From: Gemmatales bacterium | GTDB lineage: Bacteria > Planctomycetota > Planctomycetia > Gemmatales > HRBIN36 | DNA: 32,632 bases | Reading direction: 5' to 3' | Assembly: GCA_025060195.1 (NCBI GenBank) | Contig: JANXCQ010000014.1 | Span: 77,829 to 110,460 of the forward strand | Translations under genes and position numbers: made by a program | Part shown: positions 1 through 9,585 of the stretch, one piece after another | How positions within the stretch are numbered: the first letter of the stretch is position 1 | Layout: every line of letters begins with the position of its first letter | The notes under the pieces: model-generated | What the model saw: the letters and a program-made list of their open reading frames with translations, nothing else | Told to the model about the DNA's origin: nothing | The model's database searches: none

Positions 1-1239
1 ACGAATCCCATCCGACTGGGCTGTCAGAGCGGTTACCGTCAACTTTGCAGTGCTACTAGCCGCTGATTGCTCCAGCCTCATAACATTTGTTGGCCCCGCA
101 TCGGGCTCATCGGAATTTGCTGACACCTGGTCATCGCTATCATTTGGATTGAACCGGGCGTCGTGGCCTATCGCGCGATAGCGCAGCGCCTTTTGTTGAA
201 ATAATGCCGGACAGGCGAGACGAAAACCGTAGATGCTTTGTTTGTCGTCGCCGACCATGAAGAGTTGACGAGTCGGTTCCGGCTCCTGTCCGGCCAGGGT
301 TTCGAGGATCCAGTTCTGTAACGGATTGATATCCTGGTATTCGTCCACCAGGATATGGCGATAACGTCGTTGCAACAAGGCCAGCACTTGGGAGTGAGTA
401 AGTAACTGTTGCGTGAGTCGCTCCAGATCAGCAAAGTCGAGCACGGCGCGCTCGTTCTTGGCACGCTGGTAACGGCGAATGAAGTCTTCCAGTAAGGTTC
501 GGAGCACGCGGATAAGCGGTGCCAGCTGGTGGAGTTCGGCCACGGCGGACGACCATCGCTGAGGATCGACGAATTCACGAAATGCCCGGGCGATACGCGT
601 TTTCAACTCATCTGTCGGCGAAATCTCGTACACATGAAGAACGTCATGCCACCATCTTTCTGGGTCGGGCAACGTTTGCAAAAAGGCGTGCAGGTCGAGC
701 ACCAGACGCGGTAAACCCTCACCTGCGAGTAAACCGCCATATTCGTCAACTAGGCGGTAGAACGCTGGCTCATCCACCTGGGACGGTCGCTCTTCAAACC
801 AGCTTTCCATCGTGTCGTCCAGCGCGTCGCGCTTCAGCACCTCGGCCTCGACAGGGTCGAGGACGCGGAAATCTGGATCGAGTTCCACTAGGTAGAAAAA
901 TTCACGGACGATACGCAGGCAGAAACTGTGTAAGGTCGAGATAGGGGCTCGCTCCAGCAGGAGCAATTGGCGGCGCAACCAGTCGGCCTGGGCAGGTGAT
1001 GTCAGCGCGGATAAGGTTTGACGCAGTGCTTGGGCAATTCGTGTGCGCATCTCCGCAGCCGCGGCCTCGGTAAAGGTCACTGCGAGGATTTGGCGCACCT
1101 CGATGCCTTCGTTGAGCACTAAATGCAGGTACCTTTGCGTCAGGACGTGAGTTTTGCCCGTTCCCGCACTGGCGCATACCAGAATGCGGGGATGTCTCGC
1201 GGACACTGCCAAGGATTGTTCGTGGGTCAGCTCAGGCAC
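1..1239 (-). CDS. addA: AddA, UvrD-like helicase-nuclease subunit (N-terminal part, cut by the window edge)
   Basis: The ATP-driven 3'-5' helicase and nuclease subunit of the AddAB complex, which resects double-strand breaks for recombination. I translated 413 codons by hand with no stop. The UvrD signatures appear in order: Walker A ASAGTGKT (about residues 24-31), motif Ia AVTFTEAAAAEM, STLHSFC, the VLDFADLE segment typical of AddA, Walker B ILVDEYQD, and motif III VGDDKQSIYGFR. The start is a GTG at 1239 that lies inside the last codons of addB (8-base overlap), so translation is probably coupled. After motif III comes a polar stretch of about 50 residues rich in Asn, Asp and Ser, where family members usually go on to the NYRS region; this looks like an insertion. 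The C-terminal nuclease domain lies outside the window. Confidence 0.93.
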   Translation of the reverse strand, partial: MPELTHEQSLAVSARHPRILVCASAGTGKTHVLTQRYLHLVLNEGIEVRQILAVTFTEAAAAEMRTRIAQALRQTLSALTSPAQADWLRRQLLLLERAPISTLHSFCLRIVREFFYLVELDPDFRVLDPVEAEVLKRDALDDTMESWFEERPSQVDEPAFYRLVDEYGGLLAGEGLPRLVLDLHAFLQTLPDPERWWHDVLHVYEISPTDELKTRIARAFREFVDPQRWSSAVAELHQLAPLIRVLRTLLEDFIRRYQRAKNERAVLDFADLERLTQQLLTHSQVLALLQRRYRHILVDEYQDINPLQNWILETLAGQEPEPTRQLFMVGDDKQSIYGFRLACPALFQQKALRYRAIGHDARFNPNDSDDQVSANSDEPDAGPTNVMRLEQSAASSTAKLTVTALTAQSDGIR

Positions 1240-4200
1240 GTGGCGAGTCCCTCAACGCTTCGAGCACCTCTTTCTTCGAGAGCGTCCTCAGCAGGCGATA
1301 ACTGTCCCAGACGCGGTCAAATCGGCACACCGCCAACCAGGAGCATAGGTCGCACGGAAGCCTGCCACGGTGCAGCGCAGGTTGAGCACTCATCTTGCCC
1401 TGCAAGATGCTGCGTCCGATACGCTCCAAGTGTCGCCGCGTACAGTCGGCCAAAGATTGCAGGTCCTCGGCCCCTACAGCGTCGCTTGCATCCTTGCGTC
1501 CGAGCGTGCCGTCTTTACAACGGAAGAGGGCGACCACTGGAGAGTATCCTGTCAGGCTCTCCTTATCCAGGACTTTTGCCGCCTCCTCGGGAAACACGCC
1601 GCTGAGCCTGTAGCCTCGTAACCAATCAAGTTCGGGATTTTCGCCCCGGGGTCGCTCCCGATCGTCGAGACTCTTGGGAATGCGTCGTAACGGAGCATAA
1701 AAGGTGCAACATTGACCGATGGGCAGTTGGAAGATTTCATGCGCCACCAGGAGATATAGCATCAGTTGTAAGTCGAGACCGTAATAAATACGGTCGAGCT
1801 CCAGCGACATGGGCGAGAGTTTATAGTCCACGACCCGTAACCATAGAATGGAACGTGGGAGCACCGCGCGGGCTGAATCGCAAAGCGGTGTTACCTGAAC
1901 AGTAGTGTCCGGTAAATCGGAGCCGTTTCTGTTTTCAAGAGCCGAGTTGTCCTCGGCCCCCGGCACAACGTCTATGCGGTCAATGCGGCCGCGCGGGAAT
2001 AGGCGCACGATGGATTGGCCGTCTGCCGGGTCCAGAAATTCAACGGCCCATTGGACGGCCCTCGTGTCGTTTTGGCCAAAGCCTAACTCTGTCGTGCACG
2101 GCACAAAATGGCCTCGTCGCAACTGACGATCAAGCGCTAGCACGTAGTCCCCGAGGATACGCTGAGCTTGGCGTAAGACGTATCTTCGACGGGCACTCGC
2201 CTCGAATCGATCGTCTTCCAGCTCCCCTATGACCGCTTCTGCAACTTCATTCACCATCTCACGTAAACGGTGCTCGCGTTGCGTAATGGATTCCAGTTCA
2301 CCTTGCGAACTTGCGTCGCCTGGACTCTCGGGGTCGGGACGAATGAATTCGCGTACGTAGCGCAGGACGAAAAACTGCAGGATACGATGTAGCAGTTCAC
2401 CGATGTCTTGGCGGGTGAGACGAAACGATTGACGCGCTCGTAAGCGCAAACCGCTGGACGCAAAGAATTGGAACGGACAACGTGCATAGCTTTCCAGTTC
2501 CGAGACGGTCAAACGCAAGTCGGAACCTTGAATGAACAGTTGACGGGCTAACGAGGGAGGAAGCTGCGCGGTATGGTGATAGTTGCGTGCTTGCTCCACC
2601 ATTCGCAAGGCAACAGGAAGTTGCGATGGGGATGCGAACCGCTCCACGAGGAACATTGGAGAACCGCCCCGCTGATGTGAATTTTGGCGGATGTCTCGAG
2701 CCAGGGCGCTGGCTAATTCGTGCCAAGTGAGCGCTTCCTGCGCTTGAACACTGTGCACCACGCCTTCGACTAACTGCGGGCGTAGCTCAGGAAACACTCG
2801 CTGTAATCTTTCGACAAAGGGAGAGGGCAGTAGTGGGTTATTTTGTTCATCGGCCATCGCATAGCTGACCCAGAGCCGCTCAGAGGCGCGGGTGAATGCG
2901 ATGTAACCGAGGTATTGTTCCTGAAAATGACGGGCTTCTGCCGTTGGAGCCAGTTCAATTCCGTGCTGCTGGAGTTGTTCGCGATCACTGTCGTTGAGGA
3001 TCGGGTCCTCATCCCCAACGAGTGGAAAGATTCCCTCATTGACTCCCAGCAAGAAAACTCCGCGAAGCTCAGGTTGCCGCGAGCGTTCGATGGCACCGAT
3101 GAGAACCTCGTCTAACGCGGGGGGCACTAAGCCTAAGGTCAAACTGTCGAGAGCGGTCTCAAGCACCGCGGCGAAATCCTCGCGGGTCAACTTTTCAGAC
3201 CCGAAAGCTAAGTCCAGCTCTTCGAGTACCTGGACCAATCCATCCCACACTTGGGCGTGTTCTGCCGCCTCCTCTAATCGTCCCGCGGCCCGGGCTTGTT
3301 CGTGCCAGGCGACTAAACTCTCAGCTACGCCGACACGCTCTAGCAGGTGCCAAAGGGCCACTAAGGCAGCGCGCACGGAGATCGCACGATCTTCCCCCAA
3401 GGCGCGACAAAACTCGGCTAACGGTTCGGTCAGGCGGAGCCGTTCGCGGTTGAGCACCTCCGGCTCCAAGTATTCTGGGACCGTGTTCCCCGAAGGCGCG
3501 CGGAAGCGCCATTTTTGTGCACGCCAAACTTCGCCTTCCAGGCCGTGTTCATCCGCATACTGCTCGAGCCGGTCTACAATCTCCCGCATCCAAGGACGGT
3601 CGCTGGTGCGCGTCGGCAATTCGGTGCGCAACCAGCGGATGACATCTACTCGACGCCAGTTATACGTGGCTACCCGTATCGTCGCGCGGACGAACTCAAC
3701 CAGCGGATGATGCCGCACGCTCCGGCGAACGTCCATGAAAAACGGGATGCCATAATCGGGAAAAATCGCTTCTATCAGCGCTTGGTAATCTTCCAGGCGA
3801 CGCACAATGACGGCAATGTCGCGATAGCGCCAACCTTCATGCATGACCAGGCGACGAATGGTACGTGCGGCCAATTCGACCTCAGCCCGACGATGACGCG
3901 CTTCCAGGAGCGTAACCGATAGCGCGGTTCTCGGAGCCACGAGCGTCGCGGCATCAGGCGATGGATCGTTCTGAGCCGACGCATTTGCCGAAACCCCATT
4001 TTGCGCCGTGAGAGGGGGCGCTACCAGGTCGGCGAACATTTCCCTTTCGATGCGTAGTAAATCGGCATTGCGAAAGCGCGGGTTAGACTGTCCTTCAGGC
4101 AGGTAAATCAGCTGTATGGGCGTTTGACCGGGAATCAGGCTGCGAAGCCGACGATAGGTTTGTTCCGCGCGGTGAAACAACCGTGTCGAATCCTCTGGAA

Positions 4201-4951
4201 AGTCACCTGAAGCGAGTGCACAAGGGTCAAGGCAGAGGGAAAATGTGGCCTCGCTCACAGCGTGGAGCAGCGCTTGTAGTATCTCATATTCGAGCTTGGT
4301 GAAGTCCCCGAAGCTGTCCACCCAAAGCCGCGCACCTCGCAGCCAGGAACACTGGCGTATGGCTTGTGTGAGCAAGTAGGCTACGTCATCGCTGTCGTAA
4401 CATCGCTCGGCAAGGAAGGCTTGGTAATCTTCCAATAACAGGGCCAAATCGTGGAGTTTACGAACCAAGGGAGCATCGCCATTGAGTAGCCGAGCCAGTT
4501 CTTCCCCAGCGCGTTGGAGCATCGGCGGGGAGACACGGTACTGACGCAGTTCGTGCACCAACCGAGCCAGGTGGGCCGCCCAACCGGGACGCACGTGCCG
4601 GGCGTCGAAAAAACGCCATTGGTGAACACGGCGCCGTAACAGCGCCTGAAGGACCATCTCCCGACCCCAATCGCTCAGCACGCGGCGCCGAGTTAATTCG
4701 CCCTCCAAAATCAGATGAGTCAAACGTCGGAAAGACAGCACTTGGCACCGCAGCGTAGCTGGGCGCGGGCCTATTTCGAGCAGAGCGCGATTCATTTGAT
4801 AAGTGGCCTGTTCAGGAACCAGCAGTAAGAGCGCCGGACCGAGTGGTTGCTCGCGCTCCGCTTCACGCATCTCTCGCAGACAGCGGAAAGTTTTGCCCGA
4901 ACCTGCGCGCCCCAAGAGGAACCGCACACGTTTCAGGGGCCTTGGCTCCAT
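1232..4951 (-). CDS. addB: AddB, helicase-like/nuclease subunit of AddAB
   Basis: Partner of AddA in the double-strand-break resection complex; it carries the second nuclease domain and the domain that scans for Chi-like sites. It has 1239 residues, close to the family's usual 1100-1250. Visible are the N-terminal Walker A GRAGSGKT (residues 14-21), a RecB-type nuclease core with VVDYKL (Asp1042, Lys1044) followed by QLMLYLL, and the AddB iron-sulfur staple: Cys825 in YARCPFQFF plus Cys1200, Cys1203 and Cys1209 in CDLCSWLAVC. All four 4Fe-4S cysteines and the nuclease residues are present, so the protein should be active. A low-complexity insert rich in Ala, Asn and Ser lies near residues 315-340. 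The ATG at 4951 is preceded by a GGGAG ribosome site. It is divergent from the nfeD gene, whose promoter begins 20 bases away, and overlaps addA downstream. Confidence 0.95.
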   Translation of the reverse strand: MEPRPLKRVRFLLGRAGSGKTFRCLREMREAEREQPLGPALLLLVPEQATYQMNRALLEIGPRPATLRCQVLSFRRLTHLILEGELTRRRVLSDWGREMVLQALLRRRVHQWRFFDARHVRPGWAAHLARLVHELRQYRVSPPMLQRAGEELARLLNGDAPLVRKLHDLALLLEDYQAFLAERCYDSDDVAYLLTQAIRQCSWLRGARLWVDSFGDFTKLEYEILQALLHAVSEATFSLCLDPCALASGDFPEDSTRLFHRAEQTYRRLRSLIPGQTPIQLIYLPEGQSNPRFRNADLLRIEREMFADLVAPPLTAQNGVSANASAQNDPSPDAATLVAPRTALSVTLLEARHRRAEVELAARTIRRLVMHEGWRYRDIAVIVRRLEDYQALIEAIFPDYGIPFFMDVRRSVRHHPLVEFVRATIRVATYNWRRVDVIRWLRTELPTRTSDRPWMREIVDRLEQYADEHGLEGEVWRAQKWRFRAPSGNTVPEYLEPEVLNRERLRLTEPLAEFCRALGEDRAISVRAALVALWHLLERVGVAESLVAWHEQARAAGRLEEAAEHAQVWDGLVQVLEELDLAFGSEKLTREDFAAVLETALDSLTLGLVPPALDEVLIGAIERSRQPELRGVFLLGVNEGIFPLVGDEDPILNDSDREQLQQHGIELAPTAEARHFQEQYLGYIAFTRASERLWVSYAMADEQNNPLLPSPFVERLQRVFPELRPQLVEGVVHSVQAQEALTWHELASALARDIRQNSHQRGGSPMFLVERFASPSQLPVALRMVEQARNYHHTAQLPPSLARQLFIQGSDLRLTVSELESYARCPFQFFASSGLRLRARQSFRLTRQDIGELLHRILQFFVLRYVREFIRPDPESPGDASSQGELESITQREHRLREMVNEVAEAVIGELEDDRFEASARRRYVLRQAQRILGDYVLALDRQLRRGHFVPCTTELGFGQNDTRAVQWAVEFLDPADGQSIVRLFPRGRIDRIDVVPGAEDNSALENRNGSDLPDTTVQVTPLCDSARAVLPRSILWLRVVDYKLSPMSLELDRIYYGLDLQLMLYLLVAHEIFQLPIGQCCTFYAPLRRIPKSLDDRERPRGENPELDWLRGYRLSGVFPEEAAKVLDKESLTGYSPVVALFRCKDGTLGRKDASDAVGAEDLQSLADCTRRHLERIGRSILQGKMSAQPALHRGRLPCDLCSWLAVCRFDRVWDSYRLLRTLSKKEVLEALRDSPRA

Positions 4952-4971
4952 GACCCCGCTCCCATCAGCTT

Positions 4972-5000
4972 TTGACGCTAATTTTTGACCATTCTATAAT
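4972..5000 (+). promoter_or_regulatory. Sigma70-type promoter for the nfeD genes
   Basis: The -35 box is TTGACG (4972-4977), the spacer is 17 bases, and the -10 box is a perfect TATAAT (4995-5000). Transcription would begin near 5007, which makes the first ATG at 5029 the likely start region. The box sits in the short gap between addB and the nfeD gene. Confidence 0.75.
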
Positions 5001-5028
5001 CAGACTAGAAGGGTGGCGCTGCCCTGAG

Positions 5029-7299
5029 ATGAAGGCCGAGTGTCACAGGGTTATGTCCATGCCGAGAGTTGGTGCATCGCCGCGCCCATTGCAGATCGCG
5101 CATGCACGGAGGTGCTGGCCGGTCGCGCCGGTATTTCCTAGTATGTGGCGTGGCTGCGTAGGCTGTCTGGCCCTGTTAATAAACTTTCTCTCGTTCAGTG
5201 TGGCGCAGCCCGCCCGGGAGTCGGGTGCCTACTTAGTGGTGCGGAGCCCCCTGTCGAGCGAAACGGTCGCGCAACTACGCAACGACCTCGAGCATCACAT
5301 CACTTCGGGCACTCGCAAAGTTATCTTACATTTTCAGCCCGGTCCGCCTTCCTCATTCGGAGTGTCCCGCGACTTAGCGCAATATTTGTTGCGTGGAATC
5401 CGTGGTCGCGCCGAGATTCATGCATTCGCGGATAAGCCCATCCAAGGCCATATGCTCTTACCTTTTCTCGCTGCCCAATACCGTTGGTTAGCACCCGAGG
5501 GCGCTCTGGGACAAATTTTATCAGGTGCCGAATCTCAGCTAACTCACGCGGATCGCGCTTTTTACCTGGAAATCGCTCAAGGGCGAGGTTTGCCTGAAGC
5601 ACTTGTCCTGCGCATGATATACCAACCGCTGAGTGTGTACCGAACCATCGAGAACGGACAGGTACGCTACAAGCTAGAAGATACCCCGTTCGCGCGCCAG
5701 CTCGACATTGACCCGAAATTGTTGGCGATTCCGGGTGAGGGAGGGCAGTTGGTCGTCCCGGGCGGAGAGGGAGTTGGCTTGTTCCGCGCTGGTCAAGCGG
5801 AGGAGTTTGGTTTGGCCAGGCGCGTGGCCAGCCTAGAGGAGCTAGCTGACTTGCTCCAACTCAACCGCGCTATTTTACTGGGCAGCGTCCTGGTCAACCC
5901 GGATAGCAAGGTAGTCTGGATTCGGGTTGGGGGTGAGGAAGGGGATTTGAGCTCGGGGACTATCAACGCCTTACGGCGTAAATGGGAGCGGGCTGTCAGC
6001 TTGCCGAATGTCGGTTGCATCGTGTTCGAAATTAATGCAGGGGGCAATGCTCGCGCCGCTCAGGAACTCGAGCCCTTGGTGCAACAGGTGCTCCCCGCGA
6101 ACAAAAAGGTGCTCACCGTAGCGTATATCCCAAAACGCGCAAGTGGCGCCGCCACTTATTTAGCCTTTGCCTGTCGGGAAATTGTTTTATGTCAGTCCGC
6201 GCAGCTGGGTGAGATGCAAGAGGTACGCGGCACGGGCCGACGCGCTTTGACCCCCCAACAATTGGAACCGTACATTCGTCAGTTACGCGAACTGACACAA
6301 TATCACGGCGGGGAAGCCCTGGCCGAGGCCTTGTTCGACCCGAATGCGGAATTAGTACGAGTACGCCGCAAGAAAGACGGCGGAGCGATTCTTTTGGTCC
6401 GGCGCGAAGAGGCGGAGCGCCGGCGGGAAGAATTCGACTGGCTCGATAAACCTTTCCGCCTGATGTACCTCACCGGGGAGCAAGCCCGCACCTTAGGTGT
6501 CAGCCGATACGTGCTCCCAGATGACGCCACGCCGGAGGCCGTGCTCAATCTCTATGGCCTGAAAATGCAAAACATGGAGCTACTCCGCACGACTTGGCTC
6601 GACGACTTGATCAACCTGATCGTGCATCCCGTTACCACCGTGTTCCTGTTCATCTTGGGGTTCACGTGCATCCTGCTGGAGTTCAAGACCAGCGGCATCG
6701 GACTACCAGCAGTCATCGCCGCAGTGTGTTTCCTTCTGATCTTTTGGGCGCACTCCTGGTTGGCCCGCGAAGTTAACTCCCTGGCCATTTTGCTATTTCT
6801 GCTGGGTTTAGCCCTGCTTCTGGTCGAACTGTTTGTCTTGCCGGGGATGGTCGTTGCCGGGTTGAGTGGGGTGTTACTCATCATTTGCAGCGTCGCCTTG
6901 TTGCTGTTACAACATTGGCCACAAACCACCGATGAATATCTCCGCCTAGCCGAATATTCGGGAGTGTTAGGCGGAGGCTTGGTCGCCGCTATCTTCCTGG
7001 CCTTCCTGATTGGCCGATATTTGCCCTCGGTACCGGGACTGAACCGCTTGGTCTTGCAACCGCCTGAACCGACGGCGTCCCCCGCTGCCGCAGCCTCACC
7101 TGTCTCAGAATATCAGCAATACCTGGGCGCCGTGGGTATCGCCGTTACCGACCTTCGGCCGTCTGGCAAAGCACGCTTTGGCGACGTGCTGCTGGACGTT
7201 CAAGCGGAAGGTCAGTATCTCCAGGCAGGGACTCGCGTCCAGGTAGTCGAAGTAGAAGGCACAATTATCGTAGTTCAAGCTCTGCCGGAGCTCGCTTGA
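5029..7299 (+). CDS. Long NfeD-family membrane protein with ClpP-like domains
   Basis: Membrane-bound NfeD protein of the long type (about 756 residues), a family tied to membrane protein quality control and flotillin-like partners. The N-terminus has a hydrophobic export segment. Two crotonase/ClpP-type domains follow. The first (about residues 70-200) has no serine at the expected place. The second (about 288-410) has INAGG, matching the family's DTPGG, and Ser372 in an ASGAATY context like the SppA/ClpP nucleophile, though spacing leaves activity open. About five membrane helices lie at 526-667, and an OB-fold NfeD tail at about 696-756 (GIAVTDLRPSGKARFG). The open frame extends to a TTG at 4972, but that TTG is the -35 box, so the start must lie downstream. 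I chose ATG 5029; ATG 5053, 5059 or 5143 (just before the hydrophobic segment) remain possible. The short nfeD gene follows 19 bases later. Confidence 0.88.
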   Translation: MKAECHRVMSMPRVGASPRPLQIAHARRCWPVAPVFPSMWRGCVGCLALLINFLSFSVAQPARESGAYLVVRSPLSSETVAQLRNDLEHHITSGTRKVILHFQPGPPSSFGVSRDLAQYLLRGIRGRAEIHAFADKPIQGHMLLPFLAAQYRWLAPEGALGQILSGAESQLTHADRAFYLEIAQGRGLPEALVLRMIYQPLSVYRTIENGQVRYKLEDTPFARQLDIDPKLLAIPGEGGQLVVPGGEGVGLFRAGQAEEFGLARRVASLEELADLLQLNRAILLGSVLVNPDSKVVWIRVGGEEGDLSSGTINALRRKWERAVSLPNVGCIVFEINAGGNARAAQELEPLVQQVLPANKKVLTVAYIPKRASGAATYLAFACREIVLCQSAQLGEMQEVRGTGRRALTPQQLEPYIRQLRELTQYHGGEALAEALFDPNAELVRVRRKKDGGAILLVRREEAERRREEFDWLDKPFRLMYLTGEQARTLGVSRYVLPDDATPEAVLNLYGLKMQNMELLRTTWLDDLINLIVHPVTTVFLFILGFTCILLEFKTSGIGLPAVIAAVCFLLIFWAHSWLAREVNSLAILLFLLGLALLLVELFVLPGMVVAGLSGVLLIICSVALLLLQHWPQTTDEYLRLAEYSGVLGGGLVAAIFLAFLIGRYLPSVPGLNRLVLQPPEPTASPAAAASPVSEYQQYLGAVGIAVTDLRPSGKARFGDVLLDVQAEGQYLQAGTRVQVVEVEGTIIVVQALPELA

Positions 7300-7318
7300 T
7301 TGAAACTTCCTTGCTGCT

Positions 7319-7864
7319 ATGGACTGGCTCTTACCCATTGCTCTGATCGTGCTGGGTTTGCTACTTCTCGTGGCCGAGGTGTTTATTCCTTCCGGGGGCA
7401 TATTGTTTGTGTTGGCGCTAGTCTCTCTGATTGTGGGCGTTACTATGATCTTTTTCATCCCGGAATCCCGCGGGGGTGGCGTGTTTGCTGGTTTGGTTAC
7501 GGTGGTCATAGTTTTCGTGCTGGTACCGTTGGTGGTCGGTGTGGCCTTTTATTACTGGCCTAAGACTCCTTTCGGCAAACGCTTCATACTAACCGGCCCC
7601 AGTGCGGAAGAAGAACCATTGCCCCAGGCTTTTTCCGAACGCGCCGATTACTCACAACTCAAAGGCCAAGTGGGACGGGCTATGACCCCCTTGCGGCCCA
7701 GCGGCATTGTACTGATACAAGGGCGGCGTATTGACGCGGAAACCGAAGGAGTTTTTGTTGAGGCGGGACAATTCGTGCGCGTGGTGGATACTCGCCCCAG
7801 TTACGTCATCGTGCGGCCCCTTAGCCCACAAGAAACCGAATTCCTCAGCGAACCACCTGCATAA
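7319..7864 (+). CDS. Short NfeD-family membrane protein
   Basis: A 181-residue NfeD protein of the short class, expected in the cytoplasmic membrane with its C-terminal OB-fold domain facing a partner such as a flotillin or the long NfeD. It has an N-terminal helix (about residues 3-22), two further helices (about 26-46 and 53-78), a WPKTPFGKR linker, and the OB fold (about 117-172) with GQVGRAMTPLRPSG. That motif closely echoes GIAVTDLRPSGKA in the upstream long NfeD, so the two tails are related. It follows the long nfeD by 19 bases on the same strand, so the two are surely co-transcribed. A flotillin-like gene often comes next in this type of operon, but here the plus-strand operon simply ends. 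I saw no clear terminator; a T-run lies at about 7990-7997 without a good stem. Confidence 0.9.
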   Translation: MDWLLPIALIVLGLLLLVAEVFIPSGGILFVLALVSLIVGVTMIFFIPESRGGGVFAGLVTVVIVFVLVPLVVGVAFYYWPKTPFGKRFILTGPSAEEEPLPQAFSERADYSQLKGQVGRAMTPLRPSGIVLIQGRRIDAETEGVFVEAGQFVRVVDTRPSYVIVRPLSPQETEFLSEPPA

Positions 7865-8082
7865 CGTTGCATTCGCTTCGGCGGTTGGACTTAGAGGGGG
7901 GATCTCTCCTCACGCCAAGACTATCCGTCCTGAGACACGTTGGTTGGTGGCAAAATTACCGACCAATTGCCACACATCTTTGCTCACAGCCATTCATTTT
8001 TTTTGACGAGAAATAGCGACAGAGCGTCAGTCTGCTCAGTAGGCTCTGCCTAGTGTACCGACTGCCATCCGGACTTTTCGCC

Positions 8083-9247
8083 CTAGTTCACCAGGATGCC
8101 GCGGGTGTTGGGAGGTACAAAGGTGAGGATGGCGTTGGTGCCGGCCAAGTCGCGGAGGAACGTCCCCGGCGCTAGCGTGAGCGGCGATAGAATCTCGATA
8201 CCATCGGCATCGCGGTCGCTGGGCGGAATCGCGTCGGAAACAGGCCGTCGTCGCGTTGGCCATTGTTGACAAACACCGCGTTGCGAATTACGTTGCCAAT
8301 TCTCAACCGTAGCTGCGGCCTGTTGGTCGCAGTCGTGGGTATGTTCACCGCCTCGCGGAACCGCACCCGAAACTCCAGCATCTGCCCGGTTACGTACCGC
8401 CCATTGGCTGGCGGTATCACAGCGGCAATCCTTGGCGCCACCGCATCCACGCGAACGTTCGGCGTGCTGGGACTGGTGAAAATTATGCCCGCGTGGTTGC
8501 CCGCCAAGTTGCGGATCGAGGTGCCCGCAGGTCGTATCACAGGCGACAGAATCTCGATGCCGTCATTGTCGAAATCGCCAGCTCGGACGACGTAACGGAA
8601 GCGTAGCGTGGTGGGACTGATTCGGTCGAAAAACTCGGCATTGCGGATGAGGCTACCGATGCGGAGGCTGACATACGGTCTGCTGGTGGCGGTGGTGCCG
8701 ACCACGACCGCCTCGCTGAACCGCACCAGCACGTCCAGCGTTTGGCCAGCACGATAGGTGCCGTTGGCCGGCGGCGTGACGCAGACAATCCTTGGAGGTC
8801 TCTCGTCAGTGGCCCAAAGGTCGTAGCCCGTGCTGCCATCGTTGGCCACTAAAAAGAGCGTGCCGTTCACATTGGTCAGATTTTCGGGAAATGAGCCGGC
8901 CGGGCCTGGGCGAGTGTCGCTTACTAACACCGTGCCGCTGGCAGTACCATCGCTTTTGCACAGTTCATTGTCAAAGTCCGGATGGTACGCTACGAAGTAT
9001 AACGTGGCGTTGACTTCGTTAAGATCCTGTGGTCAAGATGGATGGGCTCCCTCTCGAATATCCCGCACTAGAAACCCGCAGGCATGGCGCGTTCTTCGAG
9101 TTGTTCAAACTGCAACCGTATCTGCCGCTTCGGCCGCAAGCCAGGATTTCCATGATTGGCTGCCCAGTCGAACAATTGCCCCCACAGCGATGTCAACCAG
9201 CGTTGCAGGGCTAGGGATCCTTGCGGTGCAACATCGAAGCTATTTGC
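8083..9247 (-). pseudogene. Decayed giant surface-protein gene (LEERxxP N-terminus, ELWxxDGT and Ig-like repeats)
   Basis: A relic that I reconstructed across three breaks. From 9247 to 9071 the frame reads as a typical planctomycete secreted-protein N-terminus: a hydrophobic LQRWLTSLWGQLFDW, a basic LRPKRQIRL, then LEERAMPAG, and stops at TAG 9068-9070. In another frame GFLVRDIREGAHPS continues directly, is cut by TGA at 9033-9035, and resumes in frame as PQDLNEVNATLYF with ELWxxDGT repeats (LCKSDGTASGTVLV, then NGTLFLVANDG and DLWATDE). Two related domains follow, with PPANGTY, GDFDNDGIEILSP and NLAGNHA motifs. A further deletion or frameshift near 8220-8245 moves the end into a third frame, DRDADGIEILSPL to the TAG at 8083-8085. 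The longest intact piece is a 252-codon frame (8172-8930). No in-frame ATG starts the N-terminal part. Confidence 0.8.
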
Positions 9248-9585
9248 TCACGCGTTGAAGTGTTGCCAGCTCAGTCCCATTTCCCCGACGCTCAACCACC
9301 TTGCCCAGCAAGAGCAATAGGGCAAGCTAGGCTGCCCCACCAGTTTGATCCCAGCACTGGCAAGGTTGCTGATTGACTCATTGAAGCCCCCGACTATCGG
9401 CCTAGGGCAAGTGTCTCGGGCTGTGACCGGCCCTGTACCTCAATGTGGGTGTACCAGCTTGCACAAACTCGCTGGCATCCCCCGACGCGCGACTGCTTAG
9501 CACGCAGTCCGCTCGCTGTCAGCTGACATTGGTTTTTGGAGCAGGGAATGCGATGCCCGGGAACGGAACGCAATCCAGTGCGCCA
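9248..9585. other. Intergenic stretch with no recognisable gene
   Basis: These 338 bases separate the two surface-protein relics. Reading both strands I saw no motif, tRNA, clear hairpin or coding pattern. It may be further decayed remains of the same gene family, but that is inference. Confidence 0.4.

Noticed and set aside
4972..5028. TTG start giving a 19-residue longer NfeD protein
   Set aside because: The TTG is the first three bases of a TTGACG -35 box with a TATAAT -10 box 17 bases on, so it lies upstream of transcription start.
7946..7997. GTGGCAA/TTGCCAC hairpin with a T-run as terminator of the nfeD operon
   Set aside because: The stem is 7 bp with a 13-base loop, and the T-run lies about 20 bases beyond it.
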